64,000 nucleotides of DNA from Paramicrobacterium agarici (GCF_002563955.1 NZ_PDJE01000001.1:3100001-3164000), one strand, 5' to 3'; shown: positions 18,656 through 27,664, numbered from the stretch's first letter. Notes: generated from the sequence alone by a model not told the origin. Program-made: numbers and translations.

Positions 18656-21255
18656 GGCGTCTCCAGACGCTGGCCTGACAGCATCCGCTCTGCCCAGGCC
18701 GACAAGCGCGATCTGTCGATCTTCGAGTTGTGGCGAATGTCTGTCGGCAGGCGCGGCACCTCGAACACCGCGACGAGCGGCAGCGACGTTGCGGCGCGCA
18801 GGCGTTCGGCGAGCGCCGTGTCGGCGATGCGCGGGCTGCGCGCACCCGCAACGTTCTCAATGACGGCGACGGCCTGCCGAAGACCGTGCGGCCCGACGCC
18901 CACCACGGCGGCGCGGCGCACATCGTCGACGCGCTCGAGGTCTTGCTCCGGCCCGACCGGCGCAACCGGGCCGTCCGACGTGACGATGACGTGCTGCAGC
19001 CGGCCCTCGACCCAGAGCCGTCCGTCGGCGTCGAGGTGCCCGATGTCTCCCGTGCGGTGCCAGCGCCCGTCGGCGGGAACGTCGCGCGTCGCGGCACGAT
19101 CGGTGAGCCAGAGCCGGTCGTACCGCTGCTTGAGGTGCGGCGCCGAAATGACGATCTCGCCGAGCACTCCCGGTTGAGCGGATGCTGCGCCCGTGGCGTT
19201 TCCGTCGTCGTCGAGAGCGCTGATCAGCGCACTGTTGCCGCCGATCGGCACTCCGACGCACACTCCTCGATCAGCACGAGCGGTGGCGTCGCGAATGCCG
19301 TCAAGCGTGATGTCTGTGACGAGCAGGCACTCCGTCATGCCGTATGGCGTATGCGGCGTGGCATTCGGCATGAGCTCTGCCGTCGAGGCGAGCAGCCGTT
19401 CGCTAATGGGAGCACCGGTCGAGATGAACGTGTGCACGTCGTCAAGAGCAGAGCGATCGGATGCTGTCAGCTCGCCGGCTGTCGCGACCACGTTGAGAAT
19501 CGCGGCCGGAGAGAGAAAGACGATGCGGGAGTCGGAGGCGCGCACGGCGGCGGCGACGGCCCTGGCGGTGAGCGTGCGCGGTGCGCTGATGTCCATCTCG
19601 GGAGTCACCGACCGCGTGCCGAGCGCCGGTCCCAGCAGGGCGAAGGGCGCGAAGCCCGTGACGAGTCCGGCGTCGGCGGTCACGTCGAAATGCTGCGCGA
19701 TGATGTCGCGCATGGCGGCGAGCTGCGCGTGCGTGTACACGACGCCCTTCGCTGGCCCCGTCGACCCCGACGTGAACAGCACGGCGGCGTCGTCGTGCGC
19801 CCGAGGCTCGGGCGGCAGCTGCTCGTCGCGTCCGGCGTCTGCGACATCACGCAGCGTGTGCTCGACGCCGAGCAGGGCGGCCGCCCCTCGCGGCAGTCGC
19901 GCCGTCGAGATGCGCGTTCCGGGCCAGCGCAGCGCGCGGGCAGCACTGAGCGCTCGAGCATCCCCGACAATGACATCGGGCCGCGCTCCTCGGATCGCAC
20001 GGCTCAACCCGGTGACGCCGAGACCGGCGTCGGCAACGACCACGACGGCTCCGATGCGCAGGCAGGCGTAGACGACAGCCGTGAGCGTCGGCCCCGGCTG
20101 CACCAGAAGCGACACGCGGTCGCCGCGGCGCACGCCCAGATGATGGAGTCCCGAGGCCAGCTGCCGCACGCGCCGAGAGAGCATCGCCCAGCTGACCTGC
20201 ACGGGCTCAGAGCTCACCGACATGTCCGTGACGGCGAGCGACGAATCGTCGCGATGCTTCTCCAGCTGATCCCAGAGCGGCACGAACGACGCGTCGTCTT
20301 CGGCGGCATCCGTCGGCAACTGCTCGGTCGGCGTATGCAGCGTCTCGCCGAGCCAGTTCAGCACGGCGCTCGCGTACGCGGCGTCCTCGGCGATGAGATG
20401 ACCGGCGCCCTCGAACCGGTGAACGTCGGCGTGCGGCATCCGCTCGATCAGATCGGCCAGATAGCGGTCGCTGAAGATGGGATCGCGCGGACCCCAGAGC
20501 AGCAGGGCTGGCACATCGAGCGTCGTGATGCCGTCGGCGATGGCGTCAAGCGTTCCGCGACTCTCGTGATCGGTGGCCGCGGGAATGTCGGCGACGAACT
20601 CGCGAATGCCGCGTCGCCGGGAAGCATCGTCGTACGGTGCCCGGTAGGCCTCGGCGACAGCGCTCTCAAGCGGCGGATGGGCGAGTGCGAGCGTGACGTC
20701 GAGAAACGCCGTCGTTGTCGCTGTGCCCGCCGCGAGTACGCCGCGCGCGCCGGCGAGACGCAGCGGCGCGGGAATCGCAACGCCCTCCGGCTGGTGCACG
20801 GCGGTATTGAGCAGGGCGACGCCCGCGAGATCAGCGCGATGCTCGAGCGCCCAGCCGAGCGAGATCACGCCGCCCCAGTCGTGGCCGAGCGTCACGATCC
20901 GGCCGGAGAGTTCGAGAGCTTCGGTGAACGCCGAGAGATCGTCGATGCGCTGCCGCAGTGGGCGGTGGGCCGTGGTGCGCTCGGAATAGCCCATGTCGAG
21001 CTGGTCGACGGCGACGACGCGCCACGAACGCTCGGCTCCTGCGGCGACAATTGTCCGCCAGAGGTACGACCACGTCGGGTTTCCATGCACGGCGAGGATG
21101 GTGCCGACCGGTTCCACGTCTCGGTCGGCGAGCTCGGCGGCGTTGTCGAGGTAGTGCCACGTGCGGGTGCGCCCTCGATCGGCGCCGCGACCGGGAACCG
21201 CGAGCGTGTGGCTGTACCTCGCGTCGAGTCCTGGCAATGATGTGGGCAGCGTCAC
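18652..21255 (-). CDS. oleBC: OleBC fusion: beta-lactone decarboxylase + beta-lactone synthetase
   Basis: 867 aa. Residues 1-310 are an alpha/beta hydrolase of the haloalkane-dehalogenase type: HGNPTWSYLWR oxyanion region, nucleophile Asp in LGHDWGGV, and catalytic His in FEGAGHLIAED. Residues 330-867 are an AMP-binding enzyme with AVLFTSGSTGPAKGVVYTH, YGMTE-type GMTECLL, and the C-terminal lysine region NSKIDRSRLSAW. OleC closes the 3-hydroxy acid to a beta-lactone, and OleB decarboxylates it to the internal alkene. The same fusion is known in Micrococcus luteus. The GTG start at 21255 overlaps the oleA stop as GTGA. The frame is open upstream, but only antisense to oleA. Confidence 0.92.
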   Translation of the reverse strand: MTLPTSLPGLDARYSHTLAVPGRGADRGRTRTWHYLDNAAELADRDVEPVGTILAVHGNPTWSYLWRTIVAAGAERSWRVVAVDQLDMGYSERTTAHRPLRQRIDDLSAFTEALELSGRIVTLGHDWGGVISLGWALEHRADLAGVALLNTAVHQPEGVAIPAPLRLAGARGVLAAGTATTTAFLDVTLALAHPPLESAVAEAYRAPYDDASRRRGIREFVADIPAATDHESRGTLDAIADGITTLDVPALLLWGPRDPIFSDRYLADLIERMPHADVHRFEGAGHLIAEDAAYASAVLNWLGETLHTPTEQLPTDAAEDDASFVPLWDQLEKHRDDSSLAVTDMSVSSEPVQVSWAMLSRRVRQLASGLHHLGVRRGDRVSLLVQPGPTLTAVVYACLRIGAVVVVADAGLGVTGLSRAIRGARPDVIVGDARALSAARALRWPGTRISTARLPRGAAALLGVEHTLRDVADAGRDEQLPPEPRAHDDAAVLFTSGSTGPAKGVVYTHAQLAAMRDIIAQHFDVTADAGLVTGFAPFALLGPALGTRSVTPEMDISAPRTLTARAVAAAVRASDSRIVFLSPAAILNVVATAGELTASDRSALDDVHTFISTGAPISERLLASTAELMPNATPHTPYGMTECLLVTDITLDGIRDATARADRGVCVGVPIGGNSALISALDDDGNATGAASAQPGVLGEIVISAPHLKQRYDRLWLTDRAATRDVPADGRWHRTGDIGHLDADGRLWVEGRLQHVIVTSDGPVAPVGPEQDLERVDDVRRAAVVGVGPHGLRQAVAVIENVAGARSPRIADTALAERLRAATSLPLVAVFEVPRLPTDIRHNSKIDRSRLSAWAERMLSGQRLETP

Positions 21256-22277
21256 CACGCCAGTTCCATCATCGCCGTGTTCAGGCCAGACCCGACGCCC
21301 ATGAGCAGCACGCGATCGCCCTTCGACAGATTCTTCTTCTCTTCGACGAGGGTGATAGGAATGGACGCCGGCCCGACATTGCCGAGCCACGGGAACGTCG
21401 TCGGCACGCGCCGCTGGTCGAGCTTGGCCGCCTTGAGAATCGCGTTCGTGTGCACGCGCGAGACCTGGTGCGTGATGTAGCGGTCCATCGCGCCCCAGTT
21501 CCACTCTTTCGACGCCTCTTTCCAGGCCGAAACCACGAGGTCGAGACCGCCCTTCAGCAGAGCCTTCGCGTCGGTGAACATGCCGTCGGTGCTGCCGACG
21601 CACAACTCGTGAAACTGGGTGGCGGCGCGCGTGACGCCGCCGAGAATGCGGTGCCCGTTCGGGTGGGCGTCGCCCGGGCCGATGACGGCGGCAGCCGCCC
21701 CCGACCCAAGAGTGAGCGAGGCGAACTCGCTCATGAATCCGTCGCGCCCGACATCGTCGCGCAGCAGACGGTTGACGGTGTTCACCTGGATCTCATCAGC
21801 ATCCTCGCCATTCACGATGAGCGCATAGCGAATCTGGCCCGAATCGATCATGCCCGCCGCGAGGCTCATGCCGTTGACGAAGCCGAGGCACGCGTTCGCC
21901 AGGTCGAAGTTGACGGCCGAGCTCGGCAGTCCGAGGCCGTGGTGCAGGCGCACCGCCACCGATGGCTCGAGGTGCTTGCGCGTGACCGACGTGTTGACGA
22001 TGAGTCCGATGTCGGATGCTGCGATGCCGGCCTCGGCGATCGCTTTCTTGCCCGCGGACACCGTCGCGTCGTCTGAGTTCTCGCCCGGACCCCAGTTGCG
22101 GCGCTCGATGACGCCGGCGACGCGCTCGAGGAGGCTGCCCGGAAGGCGCAGTCGCTTCAATGCAGACGAGAGCCGAATTTCGATGTCCGCCGAACTCGTC
22201 ACGCGAGACGGCAGGGTGCTCGCCACAGACAGCAGTGAGGCATTCGTGAATCGGGTTGTTGCGTTTCCGGTGCTCAC
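21252..22277 (-). CDS. oleA: OleA, non-decarboxylating Claisen condensation of acyl-CoAs
   Basis: 341 aa thiolase-fold KAS III-like enzyme. Joins two fatty acyl-CoAs head to head to a 2-alkyl-3-keto acid, the first step of long-chain olefin synthesis. The active-site Cys is in FDLANACLGFVNG, the His in YITHQVSRVHTNAIL, and the Asn in GNVGPASIP (the last motif slightly away from KAS III norms). OleA rather than FabH is indicated by the coupled oleBC and oleD. GTG start with GGAGG 4 nt upstream; this signal is the base of a stable hairpin. Confidence 0.9.
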   Translation of the reverse strand: MSTGNATTRFTNASLLSVASTLPSRVTSSADIEIRLSSALKRLRLPGSLLERVAGVIERRNWGPGENSDDATVSAGKKAIAEAGIAASDIGLIVNTSVTRKHLEPSVAVRLHHGLGLPSSAVNFDLANACLGFVNGMSLAAGMIDSGQIRYALIVNGEDADEIQVNTVNRLLRDDVGRDGFMSEFASLTLGSGAAAAVIGPGDAHPNGHRILGGVTRAATQFHELCVGSTDGMFTDAKALLKGGLDLVVSAWKEASKEWNWGAMDRYITHQVSRVHTNAILKAAKLDQRRVPTTFPWLGNVGPASIPITLVEEKKNLSKGDRVLLMGVGSGLNTAMMELAW

Positions 22278-22281
22278 TTCT

Positions 22282-22313
22282 CCTCCGTCTGGCGGGAGTT
22301 CTCCCGCCGGAGG
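22282..22313 (-). promoter_or_regulatory. Hairpin that pairs with the oleA Shine-Dalgarno
   Basis: In the oleA mRNA sense the order is CCTCC, GGCGGGAG, aa, CTCCCGCC, agac, GGAGG. The inner 8-bp stem is perfect. The outer CCTCC can pair with the GGAGG used for oleA translation, leaving a 4-nt bulge. The structure may gate oleA translation. It could equally act as a terminator for glpD, which ends 80 nt upstream. Confidence 0.6.
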
Positions 22314-22393
22314 GTCAGCTTATCGGCGCGAACACCACGCAGCCTGAGTGTCCGCAGGGCTTGCGCTGATACCCGTTTGTGAGGTAGCTCGTG

Positions 22394-24121
22394 TCAGACC
22401 TGCGAGATATCGGGCGCCTCCAGCCGCACACGCTCGGCCGACACGTCGTCTGGCTGCTCTTGCGACGCGCGCTCTGCGGCGACGCGCTCGAGGTAGTACC
22501 TCACCTCAGATTCGCGCTTCTCGGCGTCCCAGCCGAGAACGTCGCCCATGAGCTCCGCAACGACGGGAGCGGCAGATACTCCGCGGTCCCATGCCTCGAT
22601 CGAAATGCGTGTGCGGCGGGCGAGCACGTCTTCGATGTGCAGTGCGCCCTCGCTCGTTGCCGCGTACACGACCTCGGCCTTGATGTAGTCGTCGGCGCCC
22701 GGGAGCGGCTCCTGCAGCTCGGGATTGTCACGAATCAGGTCGAGGATGTCGTCGGTGAGCACGCCGAAGCGATTGAGCAGGTGCTCGACCCGGGCCTTGT
22801 GCACGCCGAACTTGCGGGCGATCTTGCCGCGCTTGTTCCACGCAGCCTGATAGCCCTCCGCTCCGAGGAGCGAGATGTTGTCGGTCGTCGACTCGGGAAT
22901 CTTGCCGTCGAGAGCGTCGGCGGCGGCATCGATCACGTCCTTCGCCATGATGCGGTACGTCGTCCATTTGCCGCCCGCCACGACGACGAGGCCGGGAACC
23001 GAGTGAGCGACCACGTGCTCACGCGAGAGCTTCGACGTGTCGTCGCTCTCGCCCGCGAGCAGCGGCCGCAGCCCGGCGTAGACGCCCTCGACGTCGTCGC
23101 GCGTCAGCGGAACGGCGAGCACACGGTTGACGTGCTCGAGCAGATAGTCGATGTCTGCCGCTGTCGCCGCCGGGTGTGCCTTGTCGAGGTGCCAGTCGGT
23201 GTCGGTCGTGCCGATGAGCCAGTGCCGGCCCCACGGAATCACGAAAAGCACGCTCTTCTCCGTGCGCAGGATCATGCCCATCGTCGACTGAAAGCGGTCG
23301 CGTGGCACCACGAGGTGGATGCCCTTCGACGCGCGCACCTTGAACTGCCCGCGCTCGCCCACCATCGACTGCGTCTCGTCGGTCCAGACACCCGTCGCGT
23401 TGACGACCTGCTTGGCCTTGACCTCGAAGTGCGTGTCGGTCTCGAGATCGTGAGCTTTCACGCCGACCACGCGCTGGCCCACCTTGAGGAAGCCTTCGAC
23501 GCGAACGCGGCTCGCCACGTGAGCGCCGTAGGCGGACGCCGTTCGTGCAAGCGTCGCAACGTAGCGGGCGTCGTCGACCTGGGCGTCGTAGTACGTAAGC
23601 CCGCCGACGAAAGCGTTGCTGCGCAGCGACGGAATCGACTTGCGCAGCTGACGCTTCGACAGATGCCTGTGGTGCGGCACCCCGGGCGGCCGCAGGCCCG
23701 TGTAGCTGAAGATGTCGTACAGCATCATTCCTGCGCCGATGTACAGGCGCTCCCACACGGGCTTCGTCAGGGGGTAGAGAAAGCGCACGGGCTTCACGAG
23801 GTGCGGCGCGATCCGCTGCAGAAGCAGACCGCGCTCGATGAGCGCCTCGCGCACAAGACCGAAGTCCAGCTGCTCCAGATACCGGATGCCGCCGTGAACG
23901 AGCTTCGACGACCGGCTCGACGTTCCGCTCGACCAGTCACGCGCTTCGAGTAGTCCCGTCGAGAGACCGCGTGTGACAGCATCCATGGCACTTCCGGTGC
24001 CCACGATTCCGCCGCCGATGACGAGAACGTCGAGCTCCTTCGAGCTCATCTCCTCGATGGCTTCGGCGCGTTCTTCCAGGCCCAGCTTCTTCGACCGTGC
24101 GACGGTCTTCTTGGCGCTCAT
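22394..24121 (-). CDS. glpD: Glycerol-3-phosphate dehydrogenase (FAD)
   Basis: 575 aa. Oxidises glycerol-3-phosphate to dihydroxyacetone phosphate and feeds electrons to the quinone pool. LDVLVIGGGIVGTGSAMDAV is the FAD-binding site near residue 30. SSKLVHGGIRYLEQ is the family signature. The C-terminal helical domain extends to the end. The ATG at 24121 was chosen because GGAGG lies 5 nt upstream; an in-frame ATG at 24133 contains that same signal. It follows guaB3 on the same strand by 51 nt. Confidence 0.97.
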   Translation of the reverse strand: MSAKKTVARSKKLGLEERAEAIEEMSSKELDVLVIGGGIVGTGSAMDAVTRGLSTGLLEARDWSSGTSSRSSKLVHGGIRYLEQLDFGLVREALIERGLLLQRIAPHLVKPVRFLYPLTKPVWERLYIGAGMMLYDIFSYTGLRPPGVPHHRHLSKRQLRKSIPSLRSNAFVGGLTYYDAQVDDARYVATLARTASAYGAHVASRVRVEGFLKVGQRVVGVKAHDLETDTHFEVKAKQVVNATGVWTDETQSMVGERGQFKVRASKGIHLVVPRDRFQSTMGMILRTEKSVLFVIPWGRHWLIGTTDTDWHLDKAHPAATAADIDYLLEHVNRVLAVPLTRDDVEGVYAGLRPLLAGESDDTSKLSREHVVAHSVPGLVVVAGGKWTTYRIMAKDVIDAAADALDGKIPESTTDNISLLGAEGYQAAWNKRGKIARKFGVHKARVEHLLNRFGVLTDDILDLIRDNPELQEPLPGADDYIKAEVVYAATSEGALHIEDVLARRTRISIEAWDRGVSAAPVVAELMGDVLGWDAEKRESEVRYYLERVAAERASQEQPDDVSAERVRLEAPDISQV

Positions 24122-24172
24122 TCGAACCTCCATCGGCGTGAGCCTGTCGAATGCTCACGCCCTGGTTCGACG

Positions 24173-25297
24173 CTAACGCAGTCGGTACGGCGCGACAACT
24201 ACCTCGACGCGCTGAAACTCCTTGAGGTCGCTGTATCCCGTTGTCGCCATGGAGCGCTTGAGCGCCCCGAGCAGGTTCGCCGTGCCGTCGGGCGTTGTCG
24301 CGGGTCCGTAGATGATCTCTTCGAGCGTGCCGGTCGTGCCCACCTCAACGCGGTTGCCGCGGGGCAGCTTGGAGTGGTGCGCCTCGGCTCCCCAATGGAA
24401 GCCGCCGCCAGGGGCGTCGCTCGCTCGAGCCAGCGTCGTGCCCAGCATGACGGCGTCGGCGCCGCACGCGATGGCCTTGACGATGTCGCCTGAGGTGCCG
24501 AGTCCGCCGTCGGCGATGACGTGAACGTAGCGGCCGCCCGACTCGTCGAGGTAGTCGCGGCGAGCGCCGGCGACGTCGGCGACGGCGGTCGCCATGGGGG
24601 CGTGGATGCCGAGGGTGTTGCGCGTTGTCGATGCGGCACCGCCACCGAACCCGACGAGCACGCCCGCCGCGCCCGTACGCATGAGATGCAGTGCGGCCGT
24701 GTACGTTGCCGCTCCCCCGACGATCACGGGAACGTCGAGTTCGTAGATGAACTTCTTGAGGTTGAGGGGCTCCTGGTTCTGCGAGACGTGCTCGGCAGAG
24801 ACTGTCGTTCCGCGAATGACGAAGAGGTCGACGCCCGCGTCGACGACGGTCTGGTAGAACTCCTGCGTGCGCTGAGGCGACAGCGAGCCCGCCACGGTGA
24901 CGCCGGATTCGCGAATCTCCTCGAGTCGTGCCGTGATGAGCTCAGCCTTGATCGGCTCGGCGTAGAGCTCCTGCATGCGGGCGACGACCGCGTCGGCGGG
25001 CATGCTGCGGATCTCGTCGAGAATCGGCTCGGGGTTCTCGTAACGGGTCCAGAGTCCTTCGAGGTCGAGAACGCCGAGTCCGCCGAGCTGTCCCATCATG
25101 ATCGCGGTGCGCGGTGACACGACGGAGTCCATCGGTGCGGCGATGAAGGGCGTGTCAAAGGTGTAGGCGTCGATCGTCCATGCCGTTGAGACGTCTTCGG
25201 GGTCACGTGTGCGTCGCGACGGCACGATGGCGACATCGTCGAACGAGAATGTGGTGCGTGCCCGCTTGGCGCGGCCGATTTCGGTTTCTTGGCTCAC
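24173..25297 (-). CDS. guaB3: GuaB3 family IMP dehydrogenase-related protein
   Basis: 374 aa, shorter than true IMP dehydrogenase and without CBS domains. Begins MSQETEIGRAKRARTTFSFD, then FIAAPMDSVVSPRTA. The barrel motifs VIADGGLGTSGD and ACGADAVMLGTTLARA are present. The catalytic-loop cysteine of IMP dehydrogenases (GSICTTR in guaB of this window) is replaced: the equivalent reads GGGAASTTR. GuaB3 is common in actinobacteria and its reaction is unresolved. GTG start; GGTGGAAG is nearby. The frame runs upstream past the start without coding character. It is divergent from the ROK repressor gene. Confidence 0.9.
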   Translation of the reverse strand: MSQETEIGRAKRARTTFSFDDVAIVPSRRTRDPEDVSTAWTIDAYTFDTPFIAAPMDSVVSPRTAIMMGQLGGLGVLDLEGLWTRYENPEPILDEIRSMPADAVVARMQELYAEPIKAELITARLEEIRESGVTVAGSLSPQRTQEFYQTVVDAGVDLFVIRGTTVSAEHVSQNQEPLNLKKFIYELDVPVIVGGAATYTAALHLMRTGAAGVLVGFGGGAASTTRNTLGIHAPMATAVADVAGARRDYLDESGGRYVHVIADGGLGTSGDIVKAIACGADAVMLGTTLARASDAPGGGFHWGAEAHHSKLPRGNRVEVGTTGTLEEIIYGPATTPDGTANLLGALKRSMATTGYSDLKEFQRVEVVVAPYRLR

Positions 25298-25423
25298 GGC
25301 TTCCACCCTACCGCGCTGCATTCTGCACACGTTGTGCGAGTGCGTCTCGGTAGGCCTGCGCGGCGGAGAGATACCATGCTGAGTGCGCAGGCAGTTGCCC
25401 GCGCGAACGTGGCGGGAGGGTGC

Positions 25424-26641
25424 ATGCGGCCAGCGACACACAAGGCGTCGACGGCGACGAGCAACACGGTCTCGCGGGTGAACCGCACGGCGATCATCGA
25501 GGCGCTCCGCAATCGGGGTCCGCTCTCGCGCCAGCAGATAGGCGAAGCCACCGGCCTCAGCCCGGCGACAGTGAACCGGCTCACGGCGAACCTGATCGAC
25601 GAGGGCCTTGTCGCGCGCCAGGGACAGATTCCGTCGACGGGCGGCCGTCCCTCCGTTCTGCTGAGTTATACCGGAAACAAGCAACTCGTCGCGTGCATTC
25701 AGATGCGAGCCGATTCCTCCCGGGGCGCTCTCATCGACTTCGACTCGCACTTCGTCCACCGCATCGATGTCAGTTTCGAGGATCTTCCACCAGCGGGAGC
25801 ACCGACCGACATCGAAACAGATGAACGCGTCACCCGCACGCTCGCACTTCTCGATGAGCTCATCGAGACAGCCGACGAACGTGGCACGCCGTGCGTGAGC
25901 GTCGGAGTCTCGGTTCCCGGCGTCGTCATGCAACCTGAGGGTCGCGTTGCTCACCTTCCCGAAATGGGCTGGCCCGAGTTTCCCTTGAAGAAACTGTTCG
26001 CAGCGCGCACGGAGCTTCCGATCGTGATGGAGAATGACGCGAACGCCCTCGCCGTCGGCGAGCTGCAGCACGGCGCCGGTCGCGGAGTAAGGAGCCTTGT
26101 CGCGGTCCACCTCGAGAACGGCCTCGGCGCCGGCATCATCAGCAATGGTCGGATTCACCATGGGTACCGGTTCGAAGCGGGTGAGATCGGGTACCTGCTC
26201 ATGGAACCCGCATCACTCGAGAAGTCGTACTCCGTCCTTGGCGATCTCGAGGACCGCGTCGGTTCCGTTGCACTCACCCGGAAGGCCCGATCACGCGGTC
26301 TCGACGTTCCCGAGGGGCATCTGCTGATGGCAGACGAGATTTTCGATCGTGCGGTGCAGGGCGAAGCAGTCGCTGTCGAGATGACCTCCGAGATCCTCGA
26401 CATGGTGGCCATCGCCATCGGAGCGATGTCAATCATCCTCGACCCTGAGGTTATCGTCCTCGGCAGCGGCCTCGCCTCTCACGTCGACATGGCGATCCCC
26501 GCCATCGAGGAGCGACTCGCCGGCCGCATCATCCGGGTTCCCCACCTGGAGCCAGCAACATTCGTCGATGACGGAGTCCTGGTCGGAATCGCCGAACTCG
26601 CCGCCCTCGAGGTGCGCGGTTTCACGTACGTCGCCGGCTAA
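25424..26641 (+). CDS. ROK family transcriptional repressor
   Basis: 405 aa. An N-terminal winged helix (residues 18-75: NRTAIIEALRNRGPLSRQQI, then GEATGLSPATVNRL) is joined to a ROK sugar-binding domain with ENDANALAVGELQHGAG and FEAGEIGYLL. The CxCGxxGCxE zinc motif of catalytic ROK kinases is absent, as expected for a regulator. Two starts are possible. The ATG at 25424 has GGGAGGG 4 nt away and is used here; 25376 would add 16 residues. It probably represses the sugar genes immediately downstream through the inverted repeat at 26689-26723. Lacks the GGATGCT motif, as does the whole locus. Confidence 0.92.
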   Translation: MRPATHKASTATSNTVSRVNRTAIIEALRNRGPLSRQQIGEATGLSPATVNRLTANLIDEGLVARQGQIPSTGGRPSVLLSYTGNKQLVACIQMRADSSRGALIDFDSHFVHRIDVSFEDLPPAGAPTDIETDERVTRTLALLDELIETADERGTPCVSVGVSVPGVVMQPEGRVAHLPEMGWPEFPLKKLFAARTELPIVMENDANALAVGELQHGAGRGVRSLVAVHLENGLGAGIISNGRIHHGYRFEAGEIGYLLMEPASLEKSYSVLGDLEDRVGSVALTRKARSRGLDVPEGHLLMADEIFDRAVQGEAVAVEMTSEILDMVAIAIGAMSIILDPEVIVLGSGLASHVDMAIPAIEERLAGRIIRVPHLEPATFVDDGVLVGIAELAALEVRGFTYVAG

Positions 26642-26655
26642 TTCTCACGCGACTG

Positions 26656-26684
26656 TTGACATCACCGGACCCACCCTCTACATT
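26656..26684 (+). promoter_or_regulatory. Promoter of the sugar uptake operon
   Basis: TTGACA, a 17-nt spacer and TACATT (matches 6/6 and 4/6 to the housekeeping consensus with ideal spacing) sit 57 nt before the kinase start codon. It is the best sigma-70-type promoter in the window. Transcription would begin near 26691, inside the left arm of the operator. Confidence 0.85.
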
Positions 26685-26688
26685 CGGA

Positions 26689-26723
26689 ACAACTTCTTTT
26701 CACTGTGATCGATAAGAAGTTGT
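26689..26723 (+). promoter_or_regulatory. Operator: 10-bp inverted repeat at the transcription start
   Basis: Perfect arms ACAACTTCTT (26689-26698) and AAGAAGTTGT (26714-26723) are separated by 15 nt. It overlaps the predicted start of transcription and is AT-rich against its surroundings. Placement and symmetry fit a dimeric repressor, most likely the ROK protein encoded directly upstream. The same motif was not found upstream of the ROK gene or of the SIS gene. Confidence 0.75.
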
Positions 26724-26740
26724 GACTCAAGGAGGCGTCT

Positions 26741-27664
26741 GTGCCCGTTGGCATCGATATCGGTGGAACCAAGACCCACATCGCGTTCCGCGACTCGAAC
26801 GGGAGCGTACGCGATGACGTGTTCCCCAGTGCACACTGGCGGCGAGGAGGGCTCTTCGGCGATTCAGAGAACGCGAATCGTCTTGTCGGTGCACTCCGCG
26901 CGCTGAGCGGAGACGCCGACCCGGGTGCCCTGGCGATCGGCGCCCACGGGTGCGACACTCCCGCCGATTGCGCGCGCTTCGAGCGTCTCATGGAAGCCGC
27001 CTACGGGCGCGACGTCACTGTCGTCAACGATGCCCAGCTGCTCGTTCCTGCTGCAGGCCACGATGCCGGGCTCGCCGTCATCGTCGGAACAGGATCGATC
27101 GTCGTCGGCTCCTCCCCCGCCGAGCCCATGCTCGTCTCTGGTGGGCACGGATGGCTCTTCGGCGACCCAGGAAGCGCCCCCGGGATCGTGAGGGAATCGG
27201 TGAAGCACGTTCTCCAAGGTCGCGACCAGAACGCAGGCAGCGATCTGCTCACTCGACGGCTCACCGATTTCTACGACGTCAATGACGTGACAGGGCTGAT
27301 CTATACGCTCTCCGTCACGCCGGAGATCGAGGTTTGGGGCGCTGCCGCGCCACTCGTATTCGAGGCGGCCGACGATGGTTCCGAGGTCGCTGCCCTGGTG
27401 ATCTCCCAGGCGGCTGAAAGCCTGGTGGGGGACGTTCTGAACGTCTATCAGCGCGGGGCTGTCGGGAGCGCGATCGTCTGCGCAGGCGGAGTCGTGACGA
27501 ACCAGCCGCGGCTCTTCGACGCCTTCCGCGATCGCATTGCGGAGGTCCGGCCGGAGGCGAGTGTGGAGCTCCTGAAGACACCGCCCGTCCTCGGCGCACT
27601 CGCGCTAGCTGATTCGACTACCCACCCGCTCCGGGACGATGAACCGAACCGTCTCCTCACGTGA
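26741..27664 (+). CDS. BadF/BadG/BcrA/BcrD-type sugar kinase, N-acetylglucosamine kinase-like
   Basis: 307 aa actin-fold ATPase of the family that includes N-acetylglucosamine kinase. GIDIGGTKTHIAF is the phosphate 1 loop, DVTVVNDAQLL gives the catalytic Asp, and GTGSIVVGSS is phosphate 2. The adenosine region is AGGVVTNQ. GTG start with AAGGAGG at good spacing. The neighbours are ABC sugar transport genes and a tandem-SIS protein. A role in phosphorylating an imported amino sugar is therefore likely, but the sugar is not known. Confidence 0.82.
   Translation: MPVGIDIGGTKTHIAFRDSNGSVRDDVFPSAHWRRGGLFGDSENANRLVGALRALSGDADPGALAIGAHGCDTPADCARFERLMEAAYGRDVTVVNDAQLLVPAAGHDAGLAVIVGTGSIVVGSSPAEPMLVSGGHGWLFGDPGSAPGIVRESVKHVLQGRDQNAGSDLLTRRLTDFYDVNDVTGLIYTLSVTPEIEVWGAAAPLVFEAADDGSEVAALVISQAAESLVGDVLNVYQRGAVGSAIVCAGGVVTNQPRLFDAFRDRIAEVRPEASVELLKTPPVLGALALADSTTHPLRDDEPNRLLT

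Noticed and set aside
18730..21240. 836-residue open frame on the plus strand
   Set aside because: It lies entirely antisense to oleBC. Its translation is Arg/Ala/Gly-rich and has no domain, which is normal for the opposite strand of GC-rich genes.
22291..22308. oleA-upstream hairpin as a simple glpD terminator
   Set aside because: Not excluded, but listed as regulatory because its outer pairs include the oleA Shine-Dalgarno. A terminator reading would leave the operon without an obvious promoter.
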